From positions 1-6,242 of the forward strand of contig JAAUTM010000092.1 of NCBI GenBank assembly GCA_012031455.1: DNA of 6,242 nt, read 5' to 3'. Position numbers and translations under genes: made by a program. The stretch is from Phycisphaerales bacterium. GTDB taxonomy: Bacteria; Planctomycetota; Phycisphaerae; Phycisphaerales; Phycisphaeraceae. Shown in pieces: positions 1 through 6,120 of the stretch; position 1 is the first letter of the stretch; each line of letters begins with the position of its first letter. Below the pieces are notes generated by a model. That model did not search any database. It was not told the DNA's origin and saw nothing but the letters and a program-made list of their open reading frames with translations.

Positions 1-1004
1 TGTACCTTGTTTACGGGGCTTGGGTTGTGGGCCATTCTTGGCGGAGGCTGTGGCCCGCATGAACGCCCTGCATGCCTGCAAGGATGAGCGTCTTTCGCCC
101 AGCAAAGCGGTGCAATTTGCCGGCTACCGGTGGATATGGCTGGTGGGCACGCCCCTCTTGCCGCTGGTGCTGGCCATGGGGATGGGGCTGGTGTTATCGC
201 TTGCCGGTGCCTTCTTCTTCAACTGGCCGGTGCTCGATGCGGCGGGTGCCCTGCTATTTGGCGTGATGCTGCTCGTGGGTGTGCTGATAACCTTGCTGCT
301 GGTGGGCTGGGTATTGAGCCTGTCGTTGTTTTATCCAGCCCTGGCGGTCGAGGGGACTGATGCCTTTGATGCTGTGAGCCGGTGCTACAACTATGTGCTG
401 GGCAGGCCCTGGCGATGGCTTTTCTACAACGTGCTGGCGTTGTTGTACGGTGCGGTCTGCTACATCTTTGTGGCCACGGTTGGTGTTTCTCACCCTCTGG
501 CTCACCCGATTTTTCGTCAGTCTGGGGGTCTTTCGCAAGGCGGATCTGGGAGTGGATCGCTTTGAAGCTATTTTGCCTTCACCACGTTTTGGGGCACTTG
601 CCTACAACACCGATCTCTGGCTGCTGGGCATCACTGGCAAAGTATCCGCCATCGTGATTTCCATCTGGGTTTATGCGTTGGTGGGTTTGCTGGCTGCGTT
701 TGCCATCAGCTATTTTCTGTCCGCCAATACATGGATTTATTTATTGCTTCGCCGAGATGCCGATGGTACGGAATTCGACGAAATCAACCTCGACAAGCCC
801 GCATCGGATGCTCCGCCAACCTCCGCAGTAGCAACAGGTGCCCCCGGATACCCCGCCTCTCCCGGCGCTTCTGGATCCCCCGGTTTTGCTGGCGCGTCGG
901 GCCTGCCGGTATCACAAGCTGCGCAAGGCAAATCCGGCTCCCCCGACCCCTCCGATGGTCCCGGCGTACGCGGCCTGCCGGGTGATGATCCTTCCGCAGC
1001 CTGA
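1..1004 (+). CDS. Multi-pass membrane protein, unknown function; 5' partial, two apparent frameshifts
   Basis: This is the 3' part of a gene whose start lies left of the window. Its coding sense moves through three frames: frame 1 for 1-45 (ending LWAILGG), frame 2 for about 47-481 (starting AVARMNALHA), and frame 3 for about 483-1004 (starting VFLTLWLTRFF). Joined, it reads as one continuous membrane protein. Hydrophobic segments lie at about 131-220, 248-343, 422-515 (spanning the second break) and 648-750. Between them is a conserved-looking segment with YPALAVEGTDAFDAVSRCYNYVLGRPWRW (two pieces, about 329-418), which I recall from planctomycete multi-pass proteins of unknown role. A charged piece (RRDADGTEFDEINLD) follows the last helix. 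The protein ends in a Gly/Pro-rich collagen-like tail. No enzyme motif is visible and I assign no function. A TTG at 20 could be called as a start, but the frame-1 match upstream argues against it. It could be a decaying gene or an intact gene with sequence errors. Confidence 0.7.
44..50 (+). other. Apparent +1 frameshift in the membrane protein gene
   Basis: Frame 1 upstream gives GLGLWAILGG, and frame 2 downstream gives AVARMNALHACKDERLS. Dropping one G at about 46 joins them into LWAILGGAVARMNALHA, the expected start of this protein's conserved region. The alternative frame-2 reading upstream (RGLGCGPFLAE) is not membrane-like and does not fit. Confidence 0.6.
476..488 (+). other. Second apparent +1 frameshift in the membrane protein gene
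   Basis: Frame 2 reads FYNVLALLYGAVCYIFVATV up to about 481 and then degenerates into a Ser/Gly-rich run that stops at 565. Frame 3 takes over at about 483 with VFLTLWLTRFFVSLGVFRKADLG, which continues the same hydrophobic helix. One extra G in the TTGGTG at 480-485 explains the change. Frame 3 upstream of this point is Cys/Trp-rich and not plausible coding. Confidence 0.65.
837..989 (+). repeat. Collagen-like Gly-X-Y coding tract
   Basis: In frame 3 the C-terminal tail of the membrane protein can be split into 17 consecutive triplets, most starting with Gly: GAP GYP ASP GAS GSP GFA, then GAS GLP VSQ AAQ GKS GSP, and finally DPS DGP GVR GLP GDD. Twelve begin with Gly, and Pro or Ser/Ala often fills the third place. 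The triplet register holds across two interruptions. This is short and imperfect compared with true bacterial collagen-like proteins, so a stable triple helix is doubtful. It is probably a flexible tail after the last membrane helix. Confidence 0.5.
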
Positions 1005-1150
1005 TCACTTGCCTTAATTCCATTACACCCATGCCCTGTGCCTGACCGATGAACATTTGGCTGGCTTGGGATTAAACCGTCGCTCGTAAAACCACCCGCA
1101 CAGAGCCCTACACTACACCAGCCGACGACACTGCCCCCGGGACCTCACCC
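1005..1150. other. Intergenic gap, no clear feature
   Basis: These 146 bases separate the membrane protein stop (TGA 1002-1004) from the lipoprotein start. I see no strong terminator hairpin with a T-run, no convincing -35/-10 pair and no Shine-Dalgarno before the ATG at 1151, whose upstream sequence is C-rich. A promoter for the transporter genes may lie here, but the sequence does not single one out. Confidence 0.4.
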
Positions 1151-2283
1151 ATGCACCACCGTTACCTGACTCTCTTGCTGCTGACCTTTTGTATGTCGCT
1201 GCTGCTGGCCGGCTGCGACGACTCTGCGAGCCAGTATGTGGAAATCACTGACCGGGATAAACGGCCTGCGATGCGGCTGGTGACGCTGGCTCCGGCTTTG
1301 TCGCAGATGATCGTCGATATTGATCAGGCTCATCTGCTGGCGGGCGTGTCCCGTAGTGATGATGCTGCTCCCGTGGGTCTGCCCATCGTCGGTGACATCA
1401 TGGACATTCAGAGCGAAGCCCTGCTGGCTGCCAAACCCACTCATGTGTTGATCATGCTTACCAAGGAAGGCGTCCCCACCCGTCTGCAGGACCTGGCGCG
1501 ACGCTCAGATTTTCAAATTGTGGCCTATCCCTCGCCCACATCCATGGCGGAAATCGGCACCATCCTTCTCGATGAGGCTGAGTTCGTCACTGGCTTGACC
1601 GGGATTGCACCACCAGCCCCGCCCGCCACTGCCCCATCAACCACAGGTGGCTCCGAACCAACTCCACCCGCCGTGACTGAACAGGCCAAAACCCCCAGCA
1701 TCGGCACACTTCTGAATCAACCCTTGAGAGCACAGCGGGTCAAGCTCACCATGCTCATGCGTCTGGGCAAACTCGGTCAACTCACCGCTGAGCAGAAACG
1801 ACCGCGAGTGCTGCTGGTGTTAGGCACCAACCCTGTCATGGTCGTCGGCCCGAACACTGTGCATCATCAATTGCTGACCACCTTAAACGCACTCAATGCT
1901 GCGGGGGATGCCTCCGTTGGTGCGCCTACCTACGACCGTGAAAACTGCTTGAAGCAGCGCCCGATGTCGTTGTGTTGCTTTCGCCCAAAGCCGCTGACTT
2001 GGGGAAACTGGATGATGAACCGCGCTTGGCTGCTTTCCGTGGGCTGGACATCCCCGCCGTCAGCAACCAGCGACTCGTGCTGGTGAACCATCCTCTGGCC
2101 ATGCTGCCCTCGTCCAGCATCGACCGTGTCGCTGCCGAGCTTGCCAAAGCCATCTACCCCGATCTGGCCGTGCAGATCGACAGTCTGATGAAGGAAGATT
2201 TTTTCAGTGACACCGATCCACCTGCCGCATCGCCTGCATCTGGACCTGCCAAATCGCCAGCACCTGAACCAGCCGCTCCGTAA
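1151..2283 (+). CDS. ABC importer solute-binding lipoprotein (BtuF/FecB/FhuD class), frameshifted
   Basis: Predicted membrane-anchored binding lipoprotein that captures a metal chelate (iron-siderophore, heme or cobalamin) and delivers it to the permease encoded just downstream. The N-terminus has a type II signal peptide: hydrophobic stretch 6-19 and lipobox LAGC with Cys22 as the lipidated residue, supporting the ATG start. The family signature follows: RLVTLAPALSQMIVDI and LLAGVSRSDD (about 42-70), then GDIMDIQSEALLAAKPTHVLI (81-101), typical of the first lobe of Peripla_BP_2 proteins. A Pro/Ala/Thr-rich insertion spans about 151-183. The second lobe (RVLLVLGTNPVMVVGPNT, 219-236) is followed by a frame break at codon 265; the other frame then gives LLEAAPDVVVLLSPKAADLG and runs to TAA 2281-2283. 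Joined length is about 377 residues, ending in another Pro/Ala tail. Without correction, frame 2 stops at 2086. The ligand cannot be told from sequence alone. Confidence 0.82.
1940..1945 (+). other. Apparent -1 frameshift at an A-run in the binding-protein gene
   Basis: Frame 2 reads GAPTYDRE and frame 1 resumes as LLEAAPDVVVLLSPK. Adding one A to the four-A run at 1941-1944 gives DREKLLEAAPDVVVLL, the usual family sequence here (the 'ADVVL' strand). Loss of one base in a homopolymer is a common sequencing error and also a common real mutation. Confidence 0.75.
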
Positions 2284-2300
2284 ATACCGGCCTGCATGAA

Positions 2301-3425
2301 TTGCCACCGGCAGCAATGCTCACGGCTTTTGCTGCAATGAGTACCATATCGCTATTGATGACTTCGCCCATTCAACCAAAAGAAAATCGCTCCAGCCGTG
2401 GCTTGGCCATCCTCATCATGCTGCTGATCGGCCTGGTGCTCGCCGGCACATTGCGTCTGTGTGTGGGACGTGAATTCGGCTGGCCGCAGGGCAATCTGTT
2501 CACCGCCGTTTATCGACTGTTCATTGCTGGCTGGGCTGATGGCTCTGCCCAAAGCACCGTGCTGGATATTCGCCTGCTTCGGGTGACCTGTGCCTGTCTG
2601 GTGGGGCTGGCCCTGGCTGCCAGCGGTGTGGCACTCCAGGCATTGCTCCGCAATCCTTTGGCGGAGCCGTTTATATTGGGCCTTTCCAGCGGGGCTGCAC
2701 TGGGCATCATGGTGCAATGGTTGATTGTGTACAGCCTGTATCAGCAATTCGGCGGGAGCCATCTGGGGGCGCTGCTGGGTTCCATGGCGAGCGCACTAAT
2801 CGTTTACAGCGCCAGCCGCAGACGGGGCATGATTGATCCCCTTGGGCTTTTGCTCACCGGAGTGGTGCTCAGCACGGTCAATGGTGCGGTCATCATGCTG
2901 CTGAATTATTTGAAAATGCCTGCAGGCATGCGAGAGGACATCGGTCGGTGGATGATGGGTTACCTCAATGAAACCGTCACCACCCCCGCATTGTTGACCG
3001 TGGCATTGCTCACCGTGGCAGGGGTTGTGCTGCTGGCGATGCTCGGCCGGGCGATGGATGCAGCGAGTTTCAGCGATGCCGAGGCCGTGAGCCTGGGGGT
3101 CAACCTGAAATTCTTGCGCACGCTGCTGTTCATCATGGCCACCGTGCTCACCGGTGGAGCGGTGGTCCTGGCTGGTCCCATCGGCTTTGTCGGGTTGATA
3201 TGTCCGCATCTGGCGCGGCTGATGCTGGGGCCGGGGCATAGGCAACTGGTCATTGGCTCGGCGCTGCTGGGAGCGATGCTGGTCATCCTTGCCGACACCC
3301 TGGCGGTGGTGCTGGATCGGCAATTCAACATCGGCCTGATGCCCATCGGCATCTTCACGGCCATGCTCGGGGGTCCGCTTTTCTTGTGGATGCTTCACCC
3401 CAAACTTGGCATGGGGGAACGGTGA
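2301..3425 (+). CDS. FecCD-family ABC transporter permease
   Basis: Inner-membrane channel subunit of a BtuC/FhuB/FecCD-type importer; as a homodimer it would pass the chelate handed over by the upstream lipoprotein. It is all-helical and hydrophobic from about residue 34 (numbering from TTG 2301). Family hallmarks are LRVTCACLVGLALAASGVALQ then ALLRNPLAEPFILGLSSGAALG (93-135), GLLLTGVVLSTVNGAVIMLL (182-201), SLGVNLKFLR (264-273), and the ATPase-coupling region PIGFVGLICPHLARLMLGPGHRQL (293-316). The end is GIFTAMLGGPLFLWML, also typical. From the TTG it is 374 residues; starting at ATG 2316, 2337 or 2358 gives 369, 362 or 355, and 2358 best fits the usual 330-350 residues. None has a clear Shine-Dalgarno. 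It starts 17-74 bases after the binding-protein stop, so an operon is likely. No ATP-binding subunit follows; the next gene is convergent. Confidence 0.93.
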   Translation: MPPAAMLTAFAAMSTISLLMTSPIQPKENRSSRGLAILIMLLIGLVLAGTLRLCVGREFGWPQGNLFTAVYRLFIAGWADGSAQSTVLDIRLLRVTCACLVGLALAASGVALQALLRNPLAEPFILGLSSGAALGIMVQWLIVYSLYQQFGGSHLGALLGSMASALIVYSASRRRGMIDPLGLLLTGVVLSTVNGAVIMLLNYLKMPAGMREDIGRWMMGYLNETVTTPALLTVALLTVAGVVLLAMLGRAMDAASFSDAEAVSLGVNLKFLRTLLFIMATVLTGGAVVLAGPIGFVGLICPHLARLMLGPGHRQLVIGSALLGAMLVILADTLAVVLDRQFNIGLMPIGIFTAMLGGPLFLWMLHPKLGMGER

Positions 3426-3433
3426 CTGATGAT

Positions 3434-3449
3434 TGTTCATCCATGAACA
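3434..3449. repeat. Small perfect inverted repeat at the convergent junction
   Basis: Seven-base arms TGTTCAT and ATGAACA flank two C bases. It overlaps the dapF stop codon (3437-3439) and lies 8 bases past the permease stop. No T-run follows on either strand, so it is at best a weak contribution to bidirectional termination. Confidence 0.35.
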
Positions 3450-4492
3450 TTTGTGGCAATTTCGAATATCGGATTTCGAATTTCGAAATTGAACCCATGA
3501 ATGACAACTCCTCTTTGGGAGTCTGGATTTAAATTCGAAATCCGAAATCCCACATCCGAAATCAGTCTGGCAATTCTCCCCCCAAACACTTCCACAGCCG
3601 GGCCGGTCATCAGCACATGTTGATCACTTGCGCGCCAGTCCAAATGCAAATCACCCCCGGGTAAATGGGCCAGCACCTGTCGGCTACAGTGGCCGGTTAG
3701 CACTCCCGCGACCAGGGATGCACATGCCCCGGTGCCGCAGGCTAGGGTGATCCCGCTGCCCCGTTCCCAGGTGCGCATGACAATTTCCCGCTGCGATAAA
3801 ATCTGCACAAAGTGGACATTGATTCGCCGGGGGAACAAGGCATGGTGCTCGACGATTGGCCCGACCATTTCCAGCGGAACCCCAGCCGCATCACGGACGA
3901 AAAAAACGACGTGCGGATTGCCCATCGACACACAGGTCATCCCAGCTTCCACATTCATGCCGACTTTTTCCTGCCAATCACCCAAGGACACCGGCCAGGC
4001 AAATACGCCAGCGATCGGATGATTCACCACCCGCTCGCCCGGCAGGTTCACCGGAATAAGCCCCGGCTGAAGAATCGGCTCTCCCATGTCCACTGTCACT
4101 TCTTTAACCTTGCCCTCTTCGTCCAGCGTGTATGCCAGCGACAACACCCCCCGCCCAGTCTGAACCTTCATCGGGTTGGCCTGACGTATGCCCGGAACCA
4201 CGTCATGGTCATGAGCAAACTTGCATACACAGCGAATCCCGTTACCACACATTTCACTTTCCGAACCGTCGGCATTGAACATCCGCATCCGCACATGGGC
4301 CGTGGGCCCTTGTCCCGAAGGCGTTTCCGGGGGCAATTCCGGGGGCAATACCAAAATGATTCCATCACCACCGATGCTAAAATGTCGATCCGACACCCGT
4401 CGTGCCAGTGCAGCCGGATCGCGCACCGATTCGGCAAAGCCGTTGATGTAGATGTAGTCGTTCCCAATCCCGTGCATCTTCACAAATCGCAT
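3437..4492 (-). CDS. dapF: Diaminopimelate epimerase with repeat-derived C-terminal extension
   Basis: Cytoplasmic cofactor-free epimerase converting LL- to meso-diaminopimelate, for lysine and peptidoglycan synthesis. The family landmarks are all present: FVKMHGIGNDYIYI (3-16), GGDGIILV (41-48), MFNADGSESEMCGNGIRC (71-88) with catalytic Cys82, MGNPH (190-194), ERGSGITLACGTGACAS (243-259) with catalytic Cys252, and MTGPAVEVFGG (295-305). The start ATG (4490-4492) is preceded by TTAGGAAA, with AGG at 4501-4503 and an 8-base gap, a reasonable ribosome site. A Pro-rich loop (49-64) contains a doubled LPPE. DapF proteins normally end just after the GPAVEVF motif; here about 41 extra residues (311-351) follow, encoded by an inverted repeat. 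Since both active-site cysteines and the C-terminal motif are intact, the enzyme is probably functional. It lies 65 bases after the M48 gene on the same strand and is convergent with the permease gene, with 11 bases between stops. Confidence 0.96.
   Translation of the reverse strand: MRFVKMHGIGNDYIYINGFAESVRDPAALARRVSDRHFSIGGDGIILVLPPELPPETPSGQGPTAHVRMRMFNADGSESEMCGNGIRCVCKFAHDHDVVPGIRQANPMKVQTGRGVLSLAYTLDEEGKVKEVTVDMGEPILQPGLIPVNLPGERVVNHPIAGVFAWPVSLGDWQEKVGMNVEAGMTCVSMGNPHVVFFVRDAAGVPLEMVGPIVEHHALFPRRINVHFVQILSQREIVMRTWERGSGITLACGTGACASLVAGVLTGHCSRQVLAHLPGGDLHLDWRASDQHVLMTGPAVEVFGGRIARLISDVGFRISNLNPDSQRGVVIHGFNFEIRNPIFEIATNVHG
3459..3562. repeat. Imperfect 104-bp inverted repeat of TTCGAAAT type, fused into the dapF 3' end
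   Basis: The arms at 3459-3490 and 3531-3562 pair at 27 of 32 positions around a 40-base middle. Both arms are built from ATTTCG(A/G)A(T/A) words. A second small hairpin, ACTCC (3507-3511) with GGAGT (3518-3522), sits in the middle. Read on the minus strand the right arm encodes ISDVGFRISN and the left arm FNFEIRNPIFEI. Such 'FRISDF' peptides are, to my recollection, typical of dispersed palindromic repeats in planctomycete and related genomes. It could fold in RNA and help terminate transcription from both convergent genes, but it lacks a terminal T-run. Confidence 0.75.
4326..4349. repeat. Perfect 12-bp tandem duplication inside dapF
   Basis: TCCGGGGGCAAT occurs twice head to tail (4326-4337 and 4338-4349). 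On the minus strand it encodes LPPE twice (residues 49-56) in a surface loop after GGDGIILV. It keeps the frame and probably arose by slippage. Confidence 0.85.
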
Positions 4493-4500
4493 AGCCGTTT

Positions 4501-4506
4501 CCTAAC
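4501..4506 (-). promoter_or_regulatory. Ribosome binding site of dapF
   Basis: On the minus strand GTTAGG precedes AAACGGCT and the ATG, giving an AGG(A) core 8 bases upstream of the start. It supports the chosen dapF start in a window where most genes lack a visible site. Confidence 0.5.
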
Positions 4507-4557
4507 TAAAGTCGTGTGTAGATTACGATACGTCCAGCCTACCAAGTTTGTTCCTGT

Positions 4558-6039
4558 TCACGATGCAACGATCAGTTCCACCGCGATTGCTGCAATCATC
4601 ACCAGCACGCTGATGATACGAATCCAGCGAACCTGCCGGTCGATGCGCAGACCATGCAGTGGTTGGCCGACCAGACTGCGCAGGTAACTTTGCCGCCAGT
4701 GGATCGACCCATGTCGCCAGCTACGTTTGCGAACAGGGATGTGATTGGTATCCGCCACCGCTTGCAAGGCAAGGACCATGGTCAGCACCGATTCCACATC
4801 GATAAGCACCGGGGGCAGGGGCGGGGGCGAGGGCTGAGCATCATTACTACCCTCAACTTGGGCTGGCTTTTGGGTCAGGTGCTGCACCGCGAACGTATCA
4901 GCCTGTCGCTCAAACCGCCTTGATACCCACCCAAAGATCATCACCCAGCACAACACTACCATCCCATGCAGCAATACTTCCAGCACCACATTCATGGTTG
5001 CAGGCTCACCCGACTGCTCAAGCACGGCCAACCCAGCGAATAACGGGTCAGCCAGCAGGTACAAGCCTTCCAGCCCAGCCAATGCTGCCAGTACAAGGCT
5101 CAAAATGTGATGTTTTCGAATGTGCGCCAGTTCATGAGCCATGACCGCTTCGACTTGCCGCAGGGGCAGCAAATCCAGCAACGCATCGGAGAGAAGCACA
5201 TAGCGCACCGGGCCGATGACCCCCATCACGGCTGCGTTGGTAAGTCCGCCAAAGGTGCGCCAAAGCAATATTTCCCGCACCTTGATCCGGTAGTGCTTGC
5301 ACATCCCATCCAGCATCTCCCGCAGTTCGCCCTGTGGCAGCGGGATGGTGTCCCACAGATGTCGGATCATCACCGGGGCCAGCAGAAACACACTGCCTGA
5401 ACCCACCAGGCCAAGCGTCATCTGCATGGACTCACTCACCCATGCCCTGCCGCCGGGTCCGACATTGATCAGCAGTTCCTGCCAGGCCAGTATCAGCACC
5501 AGGGGCGCCCCGGTGAGTAAAAGTTGATGCCGCATTTGAGCAGTGAGGTATTCCCGCAAGGACCACACCGGGTAAATCGGCAAGCCTGCATCAATGCGCC
5601 CGATGAGTGCCGCCTGCCGAATGCGACGGTCAATGGGGTAGTACACCGCCCACATGCCGACCATCAGCAGCACCATCGGCAACACCATCAGTAGTTCATC
5701 GGCCATCACCCAGTCGCCCAGCGTTTGCCTCAGTTGTGTGAGCCAGCCCAGATACAAAGCTGCCAGGTAACCGGCCATCGAACCTGCAAAAAGCAATCGC
5801 CCCCACCGTTCCGCCCCCACCAGTGCTCTGCTTCCCCGACCTTGGGCAAGTTGACGTAATGCCCTGCGACACAAAAAGGCATACACCCCCAGGGCCAACG
5901 CCGGTAATCCTGCCCACAACCCCCCACCCACGAGCACGGCATCAAGCCCCCAAGGCAATAGCGTTGGTGCTAAATCCAGTTGGTCGTGCAACACGATGGC
6001 CAGCATCAGCATGAGCAGGTGCAATTGCATTACTGCCAT
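4558..6039 (-). CDS. M48-family membrane zinc metallopeptidase
   Basis: Predicted inner-membrane zinc protease of the M48 (HtpX/Ste24-like) family, 493 residues. The first ~230 residues hold about six hydrophobic segments (about 7-18, 33-55, 83-100, 116-133, 172-190, 207-225). The catalytic domain follows: MCKHYRIKVREILLWRTFGGLTNAAVMGVIGPVRYVLLSDALL (246-288, shown by its key words), then AVMAHELAHIRKHH with the HEXXH zinc site His302, Glu303, His306. Two more membrane segments (about 312-332 and 350-371) precede RRFERQADTFA, where Glu377 is the likely third zinc ligand and Asp381 completes ExxxD. RHGSIHWRQSYLRSL (442-456) matches the conserved late 'HPS' region, and a last helix lies at 473-491. 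A Pro-rich loop (about 397-411) interrupts the domain. The ATG at 6039 has no clear Shine-Dalgarno; ATG 6030 is an alternative start. HtpX-like roles in membrane protein quality control are known for the family, but the substrate here is unknown. dapF follows 65 bases downstream, suggesting co-transcription without an obvious functional link. Confidence 0.92.
   Translation of the reverse strand: MAVMQLHLLMLMLAIVLHDQLDLAPTLLPWGLDAVLVGGGLWAGLPALALGVYAFLCRRALRQLAQGRGSRALVGAERWGRLLFAGSMAGYLAALYLGWLTQLRQTLGDWVMADELLMVLPMVLLMVGMWAVYYPIDRRIRQAALIGRIDAGLPIYPVWSLREYLTAQMRHQLLLTGAPLVLILAWQELLINVGPGGRAWVSESMQMTLGLVGSGSVFLLAPVMIRHLWDTIPLPQGELREMLDGMCKHYRIKVREILLWRTFGGLTNAAVMGVIGPVRYVLLSDALLDLLPLRQVEAVMAHELAHIRKHHILSLVLAALAGLEGLYLLADPLFAGLAVLEQSGEPATMNVVLEVLLHGMVVLCWVMIFGWVSRRFERQADTFAVQHLTQKPAQVEGSNDAQPSPPPLPPVLIDVESVLTMVLALQAVADTNHIPVRKRSWRHGSIHWRQSYLRSLVGQPLHGLRIDRQVRWIRIISVLVMIAAIAVELIVAS
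5122..5136 (-). other. HEXXH zinc-binding motif codons of the M48 peptidase
   Basis: The complement encodes His-Glu-Leu-Ala-His (residues 302-306): two zinc ligands and the catalytic glutamate. The third ligand, Glu377, is at 4909-4911. Confidence 0.9.
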
Positions 6040-6068
6040 TTTATGAGGGAAAGACTCGCCGTGTCGGT

Positions 6069-6084
6069 GCAGGCACTTACCTGC
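6069..6084. repeat. Short stem-loop in the M48 leader
   Basis: GCAGG (6069-6073) and CCTGC (6080-6084) form a perfect 5-bp stem around a 6-base loop, about 30 bases upstream of the M48 start codon. On its own it is short enough to be chance. Confidence 0.3.
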
Positions 6085-6096
6085 TCACATCTTGAA

Positions 6097-6120
6097 GCCC
6101 TGCCGCATCGGTGCGGGGGC
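6097..6120. repeat. GC-rich stem-loop upstream of the M48 gene
   Basis: GCCC plus CCGCA (6097-6100, 6103-6107) pair with TGCGG plus GGGC (6112-6116, 6117-6120): nine GC-rich pairs with a two-base TG bulge and a TCGG loop. No T-run follows on the plus strand (CTTTCATG) or on the minus strand (TTCAAGATG), so a classic terminator is not supported. It may be a 5' leader structure of the peptidase mRNA. Confidence 0.4.

Noticed and set aside
20..565. A stand-alone 181-residue protein starting at TTG 20
   Set aside because: The upstream frame-1 sequence continues the protein and the last ~28 residues are out-of-frame noise after the break near 482.
1972..2283. A separate small gene after the binding protein
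   Set aside because: It is the frame-1 continuation of the binding protein's second lobe; its apparent ATG overlaps the DVVVLL strand.
2916..2929. Perfect 14-bp palindrome ATGCCTGCAGGCAT
   Set aside because: It lies inside the permease coding sequence (KMPAGM), where codon choice can produce it; there is no context for an operator.
2796..3440. Long open frame on the minus strand opposite the permease gene (214 codons)
   Set aside because: It is His/Gln/Arg-rich with no domain signature and is a shadow of the FecCD gene, whose motifs are unmistakable.
3459..3562. Insertion sequence or CRISPR repeat
   Set aside because: There is no transposase, no regularly spaced identical repeats with spacers and no clear target-site duplication; it is a single imperfect palindrome.
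3812..4687. Long plus-strand open frame (291 codons) opposite dapF
   Set aside because: It is the antisense of dapF, whose catalytic motifs are all on the minus strand; the composition is His/Pro/Arg-rich and not protein-like.
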